64,000 bases of DNA from Paralvinella palmiformis (lineage: Eukaryota > Annelida > Polychaeta > Terebellida > Alvinellidae). A program made the translations under genes and the position numbers. The stretch covers positions 1,146,001 to 1,210,000 of the forward strand of contig JAODUP010000012.1 in assembly GCA_025642065.1 (NCBI GenBank), given 5' to 3'. Shown here piece after piece: positions 41,225 through 55,450 of this stretch (position 1 is the stretch's first letter; every line of letters starts with the position of its first letter). Under the pieces are notes generated by a model, which was not told the origin of the DNA, did not search any database, and worked only from the letters and a program-made list of their open reading frames with translations.

Positions 41225-42596
41225 TAAATTGCTTACCCACTTCTTAACTAGCTGAAAGTGTTATATGTAAAACAGTAAAATGCCATTTTACAATTCTGTT
41301 TTAGCTTTCTTTAATCTTACAGCGTAAACAGGACTAACTGGTATCTATCTACAAGTGAAATGTTTCAGCTTTTTGTTGCCATTATTTTATAAATATTAAG
41401 TAATCTATTAAGGATCAGGACGTTGTTGCTATGCCCGAATGAAATAAATAAATAATGAACTACGCTATCAATAGTATAATAACGTAAACAATATGTAAAG
41501 AGAAAGACCACATAAGGACTGAATGACTATTTCGTGGTCACAACAAGTAGTTACCGACTAGAGACAATAACACAGGGTAGTGTCTTACCCCTGTGGAGTA
41601 GACACATGTTTCTCTTTAACAGAAGTCATTATCAAGTTATACCTATAACTAATCGGAGAAACCTCTGTTTAACAGCGACTGCATCACTTACATACTAAAT
41701 GGCTTGTCATCTGTATAAAGGTCAGATGATAAAGTGGGAAGGATGTGATTATAGCTCGATGTACGCATCCAACTGGGTTCGATATATTGTCAAACAGTGG
41801 CGATAGAGGGTGGACAAGAACAGCGAAAGGGTGGAACTGGGCAGTCAAATAGCACGTTTACCATATAGAGCGGTGTATGGGATGTATGGGATGTATGGGA
41901 GGAGATAATAGAACAGTTGTTACCGCCATCTCTGAAGTGAAACAGCCCAGAACATCAATAGCATAAATTACTGAGCTATATGGATTGAAGAAACACGTAA
42001 GCATAAGTAACACCTGTGTACGAGATCGTGAACTGTGCTTATAAGACAGACAAATGGTAGATGGTCTTTGATGGGGGGGGGGGGGTCTGTTTAGTGGTGT
42101 TCTTTCTTCAATTAATTAGGAAATATTGATTTTAGTGAGCTTTGAAACGATTAAAGATGCATTTGAAGAGCATACCTAGTCTCAATCGCAATTATATTAA
42201 TATAATAATATCAAAGTTTTTAGACATATTGCTAGTGTACTATAGTTAGGTTCGTATTTCTAGAAATAAGTAACTATAGATCAGGCATGGCTGTCATCTA
42301 TAATATAAATTGATTGTTAGTATAATCTTCTGTAGAAATAAACCAACATACAAAACTCTATAAATTATAAGTAATCTCAAAAATATTGTGTTCATCATAA
42401 CTAACATGTCACCGTCATTAAGAGTAATCAATTATACGAAATAAACGAGGTGGTACCACAGATGTTGGTCAATTAAGATAGGTTCAACAGGTCGGTGAAA
42501 TAACTCATTGCTGACCACTTTTAAGTATACTCACAAACACTGAATGACATAAATATTGCAACAAAATATTATAATGCATAGCAAGGAAAATTAGTT
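41225..42596. other. gene-free DNA
   Basis: No gene recognised. Three GGATGTAT-type short units at about 41877-41900 and a poly-G tract at about 42073-42085. Confidence 0.4.
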
Positions 42597-42643
42597 TGTG
42601 TGCGTGCGCGGGCGCGTGCATGCGTGCGTGCGTGTATGTGTGC
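42597..42643. repeat. GTGC tetranucleotide-like array
   Basis: Mixed GTGC/GCGT units, immediately before the inverted copy of a dispersed repeat. Confidence 0.85.
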
Positions 42644-42660
42644 GGAGTTATCAGCAACTA

Positions 42661-42744
42661 ACATCATGGGATAATTGTAGCATACATCGTATCGGGGCCT
42701 TCCCCAAAGGGTCACGCCTTGATACATTTCAGCCAACGTGAGTG
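42661..42744 (-). repeat. dispersed repeat, copy 2 of an inverted pair
   Basis: Reverse-complement match to 26267-26345, sharing GTAGCATACATC, TATCGGGGCCTTCCC and ATACATTTCAGCCAACG. Confidence 0.7.
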
Positions 42745-43271
42745 GAAGGAATTGACATATTTCTGAATAGATTAACAAAATTAGTAGATCTGATGACGCA
42801 CAAACGCGGGACATGCTTCTCCATATCCAAGAAATGAGCCTGCCTCACGTCATACTTTAAGATGACTGAAATACATCTGCAAACATTTTGATTATATATT
42901 TGAATTATTTAACACCAGCTTGGCTATCAATCAGTCCGAAACAGAATGTATAGATGCAGCTCCTTCGAACTAACAGGTGGTCACTTGAAGCAGCCTTAAA
43001 GGTCCAAAGTTTGTCATTTCGGATGGGACAGTGGCTGGTGGGAATTTGTTTAAAAAGGCAAAAGTGGGCAACATATACTGGGCGACAACTTTCACAGGTA
43101 ATGTCATAACTCGGCTGACACTGCATTGTAAATTATCTCACCGCAAACATAACATTACCGGAGTGTTTGGACAGAAACCTGAAAAAGGAAACCCATCATT
43201 TTGATCACAAGGTCATGAGAACCTTTCTCAGCTAATAACGCTTGCACACCTTAATTGTTTAACCTGCCTCG

Positions 43272-43274
<3 letters not shown>

Positions 43275-43346
<72 letters not shown>
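43275..43346. repeat. TA dinucleotide array
   Basis: Uninterrupted TA repeat directly before a coding-like stretch. Confidence 0.97.
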
Positions 43347-43349
<3 letters not shown>

Positions 43350-43354
43350 TACAA

Positions 43355-43537
43355 ACAGATGATTCATCCAGCGAGCATTTTCTTCAAGATTTCACCATGA
43401 AAGATGACACCTTTGACCAGACATTTGAGGATGGTCATCAGAGTCTCTCTGATCTTCACACCGAATATTTTGCTGTCTTTGTCACTCCGAACATCCGTTC
43501 TCCTCCAGAACACCAGAAGCAATTATTTAGCATGTGA
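43355..43537 (+). CDS. possible short coding exon or relic, unknown product
   Basis: A stretch of about 60 sense codons ending in TGA at 43535-43537, with an in-frame ATG at 43397 that would give a 46-residue peptide. The predicted sequence is mixed and acidic (MKDDTFDQTFEDGHQSLSDL near the start), unlike microsatellite translations around it. A CTACAAACAG acceptor-like string lies at its left edge, so it could be a terminal exon. No family recognised, no partner exon found, and chance is not excluded. Confidence 0.22.
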   Translation, partial: TDDSSSEHFLQDFTMKDDTFDQTFEDGHQSLSDLHTEYFAVFVTPNIRSPPEHQKQLFSM

Positions 43538-44799
43538 CGTTTTGCTTTCATGTGCGAGGGCGAGTTCAGAGGTTAACTAAACACGGGCACCTCTGTTGGG
43601 ATACATAACAGTAACGTAGTGGCAGCGAATCTCATCTGTGGTCGCCACTCTCATGATCTTCCTTACCAAGTCATTGTTTGTTGTTTTTGTTGCAGTCAGT
43701 TTTACAAAGCGCTCTTTATTGGACCAAAAATGTCTGCATTGTATACAGACAACCGCCATCACTGAGAATGGCGTTACCATAGGGACACGATCGGGGCGAT
43801 CTCAGTGTGTACATAATATATATATATAGACAGAATGCTCACTTACGGAATGCCTGTTTCATGTTAAGAAATCTTCTATTCCATGTTCTCCAGCAAGCCT
43901 TCCGAAAATTTTGTTTTAAGACGAATGGGCATAAACTTTCGACAAAAAAGATTTAAAAGGCATATTTTTCTTCTAAAAATCTATTCCTTTCAATAATAAA
44001 CACCTTATGCTTTGTTCAAGGTTTTGAACTTGGGGTCCGGTTTTAGCTTGTTCACCGGTTCTAATGCCATCAGCAGTTGGACAAAACGCCTTAAACGTGT
44101 ACGTGACAATGCCGAGGTGTAGACTTACAGGTGCGGAGAACAATCTATGTGCGCAATTGCTCTACACAAAAGAAAGAAATTACTAGCCATCGTGTATGTT
44201 GTGTAATTCGGGCTATTGTTATATGGGGATGAAAATAACACTCTTTTGAGGGGAGATTTCACTTCGGAAAACAAGAGAGATTAGATGTTTATCATTAGCA
44301 GCAATTGCCATTGATGCGCCTCGGCCAGGTCATGTTACTTAACTAATGCACGTTGTCAACGAACCTCTGGTTAATGTCATGTTTTTGGAGTGGAGCCAGA
44401 GATAAAGCTAGCTGTTGTACAGTAACACTGTCCGACAAATGATAGGTCGTAGTTTTAATCCATTGTTTGGTTGTGGAGTGTTTTCAATCTGTTCAGCTTT
44501 TAAGCTGATCAATTGCCTCCACACACCGCCGAATATGATGACGTCATTATTTAATACTCCTGACACCGATTTTATACCTCACGGTTACCCGCACTCACGA
44601 TTAATGGTTTCAGTTGCCTGTTTCGGGAAGGCTACATACAGACTACGAAATCCCCCCCCTCCCCCGTGCAGAAAAGCTTTAATGTCCACATCATTTGCAG
44701 TTTCGGCCGTTAAAAAACTTCGGTTATCAACTGTATATATCAGAAGGATCCATTATACTGTGGGTTACGTTTTACAAAAGTTACTCTTTTTTAAGTCAT
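43538..44799. other. gene-free DNA
   Basis: No convincing gene. A 153-codon frame at 44415-44876 opens with TTG, runs through a poly-C tract and ends inside a tRNA-like element, so I do not call it. Confidence 0.4.
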
Positions 44800-44914
44800 C
44801 TCATATTACTGATCTGACAGTGGGCACTGCCCTCATCAATGATACGGGTAGAAGCCGGATTCGAACTCACAGCTGAAGGTTGCCAACATATTGCTCTAGT
44901 AACTGCGCCATCAA
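44800..44914 (-). mobile_element. possible second tRNA-derived SINE type
   Basis: On the minus strand: GATGGCGCAGTTACTAGAGC resembles a tRNA head with box A (44900-44913), and GAGTTCGAATCC (about 44857-44868) is a good box B about 40 nt further. The stem pairing of a true tRNA is not kept. Its body does not match the main SINE. Single copy here, so its 3' end is uncertain. Confidence 0.35.
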
Positions 44915-46537
<1,623 letters not shown>

Positions 46538-46640
46538 GACAATGTGCTAAACTTGGCACTTTTAATTTACGGTTCAGCTCCCGGATATTTCCCGTTTGTT
46601 ATGTGACTGACATTAGCTTGTGACGTAATGAAAACTCTTT
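46538..46640 (+). repeat. dispersed repeat, copy 2 of 2 (GACAATGTGCTAAA family)
   Basis: Same orientation as 6590-6688, with small indels and roughly four bases in five matching by eye. Ends about 60 bp before the large TGAG array. Confidence 0.75.
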
Positions 46641-46698
46641 ATCGAGTGTTTGCCGTGGAGAGACTTAAGGCCCCCTGGATAAAATGATGGTGTTTAAG

Positions 46699-47663
46699 GT
46701 GAGGTGAGTGAGTGGTGAGTGAGTGAGTGAGTGAGTGAGTGAGTGAGTGAGTGAGTGAGTGAGTGAGTGAGTGAGTGAGTGAGTGAGTGAGTGAGTGAGT
46801 GAGTGAGTGAGTGAGTGGTGGTGGTGGTGGTGGTGGTGAGTGGTGGTGGTGGTGGTGGTGGTGGTGGTGGTGGTGGTGGTGGTGGTGAGTGGTGGTGGTG
46901 AGTGGTGGTGGTGAGTGGTGAGGGTGAGTGGTGAGTGAGTGAGTGAGTGGTGAGTGGTGGTGGTGAGTGGGTGAGTGGTGAGTGAGTGGTGAGTGGTGGT
47001 GGTGGTGGTGAGTGGTGGTGGTGAGTGGTGAGTGAGTGAGTGAGTGGTGAGTGAGTGGTGGTGAGTGGTGAGTGAGTGAGTGGTGAGTGAGTGAGTGGTG
47101 AGTGAGTGGTGAGTGGTGAGTGTGGTGAGTGAGTGGTGAGTGAGTGAGTGAGTGAGTGAGTGAGTGAGTGAGTGGTGAGTGGTGGTGGTGGTGAGTGGTG
47201 AGTGGTGAGTGGTGAGTGGTGGTGAGTGAGTGAGTGAGTGAGTGAGTGAGTGAGTGAGTGAGTGAGTGAGTGAGTGAGTGAGTGAGTGAGTGGTGGTGAG
47301 TGAGTGAGTGAGTGAGTGAGTGAGTGAGTGAGTGAGTGGTGGTGGTGAGTGGTGGTGAGTGGTGGTGAGTGGTGGTGAGTGGTGGTGAGTGAGTGAGTGG
47401 TGAGTGGTGGTGAGTGGTGAGTGAGTGGTGGATGAGTGAGTGGTGGTGAGTGAGTGGTGAGTGAGTGAGTGAGTGAGTGAGTGAGTGAGTGGTGGTGAGT
47501 GAGTGAGTGAGTGTGAGTGAGTGAGTGAGTGAGTGAGTGAGTGAGTGAGTGAGTGAGTGAGTGAGTGAGTGAGTGAGTGAGTGAGTGAGTGAGTGAGTGA
47601 GTGAGTGAGTGAGTGAGTGAGTGAGTGAGTGAGTGAGTGAGTGAGTGAGTGAGTGAGTGAGTG
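46699..47663. repeat. 965-bp TGAG / TGG tetranucleotide-trinucleotide array
   Basis: Built from GTGA units mixed with GGT units. Long pure GTGA blocks lie at both ends (46709-46816 and 47513-47663), and interspersed GTGG(TGG)n blocks fill the centre, including a pure GGT stretch near 46848-46886. The 324-codon minus-strand frame is Leu-Thr-His-Ser and Pro-Pro repeat translation, not a gene. The largest simple-sequence locus in the window. Confidence 0.96.
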
Positions 47664-48630
47664 TTCATATCAGATCTACATAATCACATACCTCTAAACC
47701 CCTACACACATACCCACGAGCACACACGTACGCGCGCGCGAGCGCACACACACACACACGCACAACATAAACATATCTTTGTTTCAAATACTGACTTTCT
47801 GCATAACTAAGTTAGTCGGGTGACAGATGCTGGCCTAAGGCGTATTTTAAAAGTGTCAAAACCTACACAATGTTTGACGACCACTGACCGATGATGAACC
47901 ACTGACTCTAAGAACATAATTATATTAAAGATGAAAGTAAATTAATAATATAAGTAGACAGCAGAGGTAAATCACTTATAGCTTCTCAGTGATGACAGAG
48001 CAGGCCACCTGGTCATAATAGTAGTGTATGTTAAACTAGAAACTGTCCTCTCTTGTTTGGACGGCGCTATGTCACAACATCACAACAACAGCAGCAACAG
48101 TGGACATGTGTCATCATATTTAACTCTGGCCCATGTTACTACCAGGAGTTGTCCTAACATCTGTATTAGAGGATGTGACATCGTCTAAGTTATGATTTTG
48201 TTCACATTTTGTTAGTTGTGCTGCTAATTAGCAGGTGTTTATTGTATAATAATTTTGACATGTTGGAATATTTAATCACCTCCTTATTCCTACCAAACAG
48301 ACTTTATCAATTTTATTAAACCTATTATCAGCAAATATGAAGTTTACAATGTCTACGCTATCGTTTCTGCGAAAATCAGAAGTCAATGTTTTCATCACCG
48401 CAACCATCCAGTGATGAATGAATGAAATACTAGGCACATCCACTATATAATAATTTTTTTAAAGCCTCGCACTTCACACAAACAACTGAATTACATTCAA
48501 TGCCTGATGTTAGTATAATATACTTGAAATTTGTAAATTAACAGCCACACTCTGGCCGATCAAGCCTAAACAGTTTGAAGCTAACAGAGCCTAGAATAAT
48601 ACTGTTAGGAGCATGCACATTATTAGACAT
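47664..48630. other. gene-free DNA
   Basis: No gene recognised. A CA/CG-rich zone lies at about 47704-47764. Confidence 0.4.
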
Positions 48631-48750
48631 CAAGCCACTTGTGGGCCAAGCCTCGGGGAAGAAGGTTCTCAGATCTGACGAACATTACAACTCATATGAC
48701 ATAACAATGTATAATGTCTGTTAGTAATCGTCATCATATTTCCTGTTAGT
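48631..48750 (+). repeat. dispersed repeat, copy 1 of 2 (CAAGCCACTT family)
   Basis: Matches 55330-55450 in the same orientation over about 120 bp: CAAGCCACTT, CCAAGCCTC, GGGAA, TCTG then TGAACAT-like, ACAACTCAT, ATAACA, and CATCATATTTCCTG at the end. Non-coding; class unknown. Confidence 0.72.
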
Positions 48751-49122
48751 GGACCCTCTCACGTTTACACGTTTTAAACAGTTAATGGCACAACTTCTGT
48801 TTTATAATGTGCAGCTGAGTGTTAAATTTGTATTAGTATCAACGATGGTCGTTTTCCTTGGGCTACAGAGCTTAAGGCTGTAATTGGTGTATATGTTTCT
48901 TTAAGTTCTTCTTCTATTTCCAATCTATGTCAGCCAATTGTTATTACAAAGTATTACCTATTACGATAGAATTGATCTTGTAGATTATTCTCTCCATCGA
49001 TGAACAACGGCCGTCTCATTTTTTTTTTCATCTTCCGGTTTGTTTCGAGTACACGAAAACCGGAACATAAAATATAGAATATATTAAGGATTAGGTCACC
49101 ATCGCATTCTGTCAATTTTTAT
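48751..49122. other. gene-free DNA
   Basis: Nothing recognised apart from a 9-bp hairpin, TTCCGGTTT with AAACCGGAA, at about 49034-49066. Confidence 0.35.
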
Positions 49123-49305
49123 GCACGCAAGCACGCAAGCAAGCACGCACGCACGCATGCATGCATGCATGCATGCACACAAGCAGGCATACACGCCTAT
49201 ATACATACATACATTCATACATACATACATACATACATACATACACACGCGCGCGCACACACACGCACACACGCGCGCACGCACACAGACAGACAGACAC
49301 ACAAA
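49123..49305. repeat. tetranucleotide zone GCAA, GCAC, GCAT, TACA, then CA/CG and GACA
   Basis: Successive blocks of GCAA/GCAC, GCAT, TACA, CG/CA and a few GACA units. As at 40829-41224, neighbouring blocks differ by a small change in the unit. Confidence 0.9.
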
Positions 49306-49972
49306 CATTCCGAGATATTTCAATGTCATATTGTGAGACTTAGAATTTAGAATTCTCTTTACTCACTTCTTTGAGGTTTATTTCACAATGAGCCAGAAAA
49401 TTAGCAAAAACCTAGCATTACATGTGTTTCTCTTGTATATATATCATGTAAAGGTTTAGTATTACATCATATCTTCTGAGAAGTGGTCACGCGGTCCTGT
49501 ACTAATTGGACATCATAAGGGAATCTAGTTCCTTTATATTGCGCTGTCCATGCGTTTCTTATTAATTGTTTGATGAAGAATCGACAAACAAAAAGGAAAA
49601 CTTCTCCAAATCGCTCTAAAGAGACGTTATACAACCGAGTGTGCTGATTACTGAAGGTCAGTGGTCCACTCTCTCTCTCTCCCTCTCTCTCCCGCGGAGG
49701 TCACTCGCTTCATAACCTTGTAACCATGGTATTATATGAGGCCGATTAAACACAGAAGAGGATGCTTATGTTTCGTGGCACCTAAACATGACAGACCACA
49801 TGAATACTTTCAAATGTATTTCAGGATTAGATAGTCCTTAAATGGTATTTTAACATTGTGTTGAGTTGACTAATACTAAATGTCTAGTCATCACGAAATA
49901 AAATATCTTCAGTTGATTACTTTGTACTATTTAAAAGCTTAGAATGTAATACTCGTAACATTTTTTTTGTGT
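49306..49972. other. gene-free DNA
   Basis: No gene recognised. Short CT run at about 49671-49692. Confidence 0.35.
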
Positions 49973-50984
<1,012 letters not shown>

Positions 50985-51095
50985 TGGGTGGACTATGTCT
51001 GCAGGATGTTTCATCTTTCACGTCGCCTAGTTATCATTAAATGTTGTTAGGCTCATTTTGCCTTCCGTGTGCACCGAAGTGGCCGTAAAGTAACA
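50985..51095 (+). mobile_element. diverged SINE fragment
   Basis: Body-region match to the main SINE: GGATGTTTCATCTTTCACGTCG, a degraded GGCTCATTT, then CCGTGTGCACCGAAGTGGCCGTAAAG. Part of the head may persist upstream. Older than the full-length copies. Confidence 0.55.
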
Positions 51096-52242
51096 ACATT
51101 TGCACAAGTAACTAACTCATATCAATAACAACGTATGAGAAAATGGTCTGTGTTGTAGAAACTTTGTGGAATAGTCTAATGACAGCCGAATAAGTGTCAG
51201 AAATACCAACATCGATCTGAGAAGATAATTGAACTGGGAACAGAGAAACATTGGATAGTTATAATTCGTGTAATACAGTTTCTATATTGTCTCTCCTTTG
51301 CTGAGGTATGGCTGTTAACTCTACGTGATCGTATAATAAGTACACGTAAATAACCTGCCGTAAAATGTTCTTACCTGACACAGTCTTTGTTATAGTATAA
51401 TCATCAATCTTTATGTCATAACCTTCCATTCAGGCATATATCACCAAACTTGTTTACAGATTGTTACAAGTTCGTAAACGGCGTAATGTGTGTACAAGTA
51501 AATCGCTTTGATCCCGTTAACTACAAATTGATTGCCAGGTCATACACAATATATCACAGGTGTATTCCATTGTCTCTGGTCAGAAGATGAAAGCAATCAC
51601 CTGTTTTAATGTCTATATATTGCTATGAAAAGGTTTTACGGGATCGAGCACACACTTTTGAGCTTTACCGTGGATAATGAAGAGTCCAATAATAAAGTTT
51701 ATTGCTGTCAAGACTGCCACAATGGTAAACAGTAAGTGTGGAACCATGTGTTGAAGACCCCTCACTTAATTTGGTTTATTAGAATGAGGTACCATTTAGA
51801 GTTACTGAATATTTCAACAAACGGAGTTAGTGCTATAAGAACAATTGAGCTTGAAACACACACAAATTTAAGATAATTGTGTGTTAGTGTTTATCATGTG
51901 TTGGTACTAATCTGAACTATTATAATGTGAACGAAATGGTGTTACCCAAAGAGGAATGGTATCTTCAGAATATGTTCGGGATCAGCTGTCTAACATCTAA
52001 ATAATGGCTGCGATAGAGGCTCTTTGGTTAGTACAGGCTAGTGTAATCATCTCTTATATGCTAACAATTTTGTATATTTTCTCCTATTAAATAATATAAA
52101 TTTTAATCCAGACGGTAGTCATGTAATTCTATTCACTTTAGTGGTGAGATGCTGAATCATCTTTGGACTGTTAAAATTATGCCTAGACAGCAGAAAGGTA
52201 CCCAGCATAGAGTATGGTGTTCTGGGCAACATGGTCAATGGG
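51096..52242. other. gene-free DNA
   Basis: Nothing recognised. Confidence 0.35.
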
Positions 52243-52275
52243 TGGTGGATGATCATGATGATTGATGTTTTACGG
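52243..52275 (-). mobile_element. SINE 3'-end remnant joined to a microsatellite
   Basis: GATGATTGATGTTTTACGGCC, read on the + strand, is the reverse complement of the SINE tail and its GGCCGTAAAAC end. It stops exactly where a CT array starts. Confidence 0.6.
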
Positions 52276-52478
<203 letters not shown>

Positions 52479-52479
<1 letters not shown>

Positions 52480-53867
52480 CAACCTACCTACCTTTAGAGT
52501 ATTGTTGTAAGAGGTAACATACATTATAAAATATCACATATTTACTATTAACTTATTTATTACATTTTATGGTTTATAATGACGTTTCAAGAAGGTTGCC
52601 CAGAATTTAAGACATTTATGAAGTTTCTTTTAAAGAAAGCAAATTTTGGTACCTAATAAATAATATTGTAAATGACTTGAGTTGCTGGAATGTGGGACGT
52701 GCACCTTCATTATGTGGGATGCACCATCGAAACCTTTTTCTTTTGCTTGATGATGCAGGGCTCAATTTTGAACTTTCCCATGGATTAAAATCATGAAGAC
52801 GTTATTTATTGCATTCAAAACCACACAATTATTATTATTATTATAATTAACAAAATTATTATTGAATACAGGAACAGCTATTAATTTTAGAGTAAGAGTA
52901 GAAACGAAAAGCCTTAATGGACGCCAAATGTTTTACAAGGACAAACCATGAGCATTAAAGGTCGCAACTAATTTTGGGCTTACAGCATAATGCAATACAT
53001 CTGAGTGACAGAATATATAAATCAACTAATTTAAATAATATATTATATAAAATTACAGGACGAATTACCTTAGAATATCGAATTAACTTTAAATGTGACA
53101 GCAGTCACTATCACTATCAACTATCAACATTACAAATGAAACTTGTTTAATTACTGGCACCAACAATTAAACAAGAATAACGTTATGTACACCTTAATGT
53201 GTTTTTGGTAGCAGAGATTCAATCACTAAACAAGATGTTAAAACAAATGTATTACTATATACATAGACAGTACAACAATATAAAACCAAATGTCAAAGTC
53301 TACACTTACAGACACTAATTACAGATACTCACTTTTATACAATGTGCTCTTTATAAACAAAACAAAATTAGCACACTGTGTTTGTTATCTAATCTAACAA
53401 TTATCACCGGAATGGCAGCAACAATACAATCCTAGGTTTTTTCCCCATTACATCATCAGCCTTACGATGATGTAACAATGTCCAGTCTTTGTTATTTTAT
53501 CAGACCAATACCTGAAGAGATTCACATTCTGGAAAAGAGTTCAATACAAAACAGCAAACTGAGGTGATGTATTCATTCCCTCTAATATGTTTATCAACAC
53601 TAGTAGCCTTAAGCCCACTTACAGTGTATTTCTTCTTGCGATTCACCTTTCTGGCTAAAAATGTCTGAAGAAAATTCATTTATTTTATTTTCAAACATAC
53701 TTTTTTTCACAAATTTAAATTGTTATTTACTAAGGTTTAATCGTGTCTAAAGCTAATATTTTCAAGATGGTTTAATGATTTGATGGTAATTATTTCTATT
53801 AATTAGACTTGTTCCGTTTAAAATGATATACATCTTTATCTGAATGATATCAAACAGGATTTGGTCA
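52479..53867. other. AT-rich gene-free DNA
   Basis: No gene recognised. Confidence 0.35.
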
Positions 53868-54366
53868 ACCAAATTTCAGCATTTAATTCAACAAAAGTAG
53901 GATAACTAATCTGGATATGTAATACATGTATTAGACACCTAAACTCAAGCTGAACCAAAAAGTTTATTATTCTCCTTTATTTTGAACTAGTTTCATACGT
54001 AGTGGTTAATACTACTACTACTACTACTGAGTGCCTCCGTGGTCTAGCGGTAGCGTGCTGGACCACAGATCACTACCACCCGTGTTCGAATCCCGGCGTG
54101 GGCATATCTGAAGGTTGTTTCGTCTTTCACTTCGTCTCATTACCTTTGGAGGTCGCTCGGCCCATTTAGCCTACCTTGTGCACAAAAGTGGCCGTAAAAC
54201 ATCAATCATCATCACTACTACTAATAATAATAATAATAATTATTAGGTAGTAGTAGTAGCAGCAGCAGCAGTATTAATCACCAAGCTTAGGTGTCTAATA
54301 AATGTATTACATATCCAGATTAGTTATCCTACTTTTGTTGAATTAAATGCTGAGATTTGTTGATGT
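53868..54366. repeat. large palindrome enclosing a SINE
   Basis: Left arm about 53868-53945 and right arm about 54285-54366 are near-perfect reverse complements over about 80 bp, including TTCAACAAAAGTAGGATAAC, CTAATCTGGATATGTAATAC and TTAGACACCTAA. Pairing resumes nearer the centre between GGTTAATACTACT (about 54004) and AGTATTAATCACC (about 54270), after about 50 extra bases in the left arm. The loop holds the SINE at 54033-54214. Confidence 0.85.
54033..54214 (+). mobile_element. full-length tRNA-derived SINE inside a palindrome
   Basis: Best-preserved head of the family: box A TGGTCTAGCGG, box B GTTCGAATCC, then the GGTCGCTCGGCCCATTTAGC core, GTGGCCGTAAAAC and an ATCATCATC tail. ACT repeats border both sides, so any target-site duplication is hidden within the microsatellite. 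Confidence 0.93.
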
Positions 54367-54394
54367 TTGAATAATAATAATAATAATAATAATA

Positions 54395-54430
<36 letters not shown>

Positions 54431-54447
54431 TATTCAAACATCAACAA
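54357..54447. repeat. perfect-armed AAT/ATT palindrome
   Basis: TTGTTGATGTTTGAATA (54357-54373) and its reverse complement (54431-54447) flank an AAT run that switches to an ATT run at about 54395. It abuts the SINE-bearing palindrome. Confidence 0.9.
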
Positions 54448-55329
54448 GTCAAAATACACAAATCACACAAAATCTAACTGTGACGCAAAATACAGTATAT
54501 CATCTTTTGAAAAGTTACCCGTAAAGGAAATTAACTTCAGAAATGACTGCACCCGGTCAAAATAAACAATTTGGCAGACTGACAGAGGAGCCAGTTTTAC
54601 TATCTCGTATAGACTTTATCACAGAATCCTATTATTGCCAGATTTACATCACGTTGTGAGGAATGTTTTTATCTCCGATAATACATGTTTTGACTAGATG
54701 CCTCAGTGATTAGATTCCGGAAGCTGAGACTGGATGCCAAAACAGACTGATTCCTCTGTGGATCGTCGATCTGAAACTCTATCCAGACTTGTATCATGAT
54801 ATAAGTGGCAGCCTGTTTGTAGTTATTGTTGGATGTTACTCACCATTAAATTATACTTTAAACTTATATTTAAAAACTTCGTAATACTTTTGTCAATATT
54901 AGGTCATAAAATTCTACTATAATATTTAAAAATAAATAAATAAAATGAAGTAAATATATTTTGGGATTAATGTGTGTTTGCGTGCGTGCGTGCGGCGTGC
55001 GCGCGTGCGTGCGTGCGTGCGCTTTAATACTGTATTTGACTAAATCACCCTGTCTTTACTACTTAATCTGACATTAATATTCATCGGTTTTATCAGAATG
55101 CCGTGAAAATATTCGGATGATGATTAGAGTTCAAAGTGATAATTGCTGACTTGAGTATAGAAGCCATCCTATAAAGCGTTTCTAGATGTTTGGTATAGAC
55201 AAACAGCCTGATATTTATCACACACTGGGTCTGCCATAGTAAAACAACATTTCTCTACAGAGTACAGCACATTTCTGTAGACCTGTTATAGACCTGAATA
55301 CACACATGTAAGACCACATTGCAACGGTT
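54448..55329. other. gene-free DNA
   Basis: No gene recognised. GTGC/GCGT array at about 54970-55021. Confidence 0.35.
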
Positions 55330-55450
55330 CAAGCCACTTAGTGACCAAGCCTCTGGGAAATTAACCTTCTGATCCGTTGAACATCACAACTCATGTGATA
55401 TAACATTGACTAACCTCTGTTGACATTCTGCATCATATTTCCTGCACAGG
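55330..55450 (+). repeat. dispersed repeat, copy 2 of 2 (CAAGCCACTT family)
   Basis: Same-orientation match to 48631-48750; see that entry for shared blocks. Confidence 0.72.

Noticed and set aside
41024..41255. Ser-Val-Ser-Gln / Arg-Pro-Ser-Val frames
   Set aside because: Translations of CAGT and CCGT arrays; the resemblance to SR-type proteins is accidental.
42905..43126. 73-codon minus-strand ATG frame with several Cys residues
   Set aside because: Cys spacing fits no known zinc or secreted fold that I can name; no supporting signals.
44415..44876. 153-codon + strand frame, the longest non-repeat frame after the two genes
   Set aside because: Opens with TTG, crosses a poly-C tract and ends in a tRNA-like element; no domain seen.
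46694..47668. 324-codon minus-strand open frame
   Set aside because: It is only Thr-His-Ser-Leu and Pro repeat translation of the GTGA/GGT array; a tetranucleotide without stops stays open by necessity.
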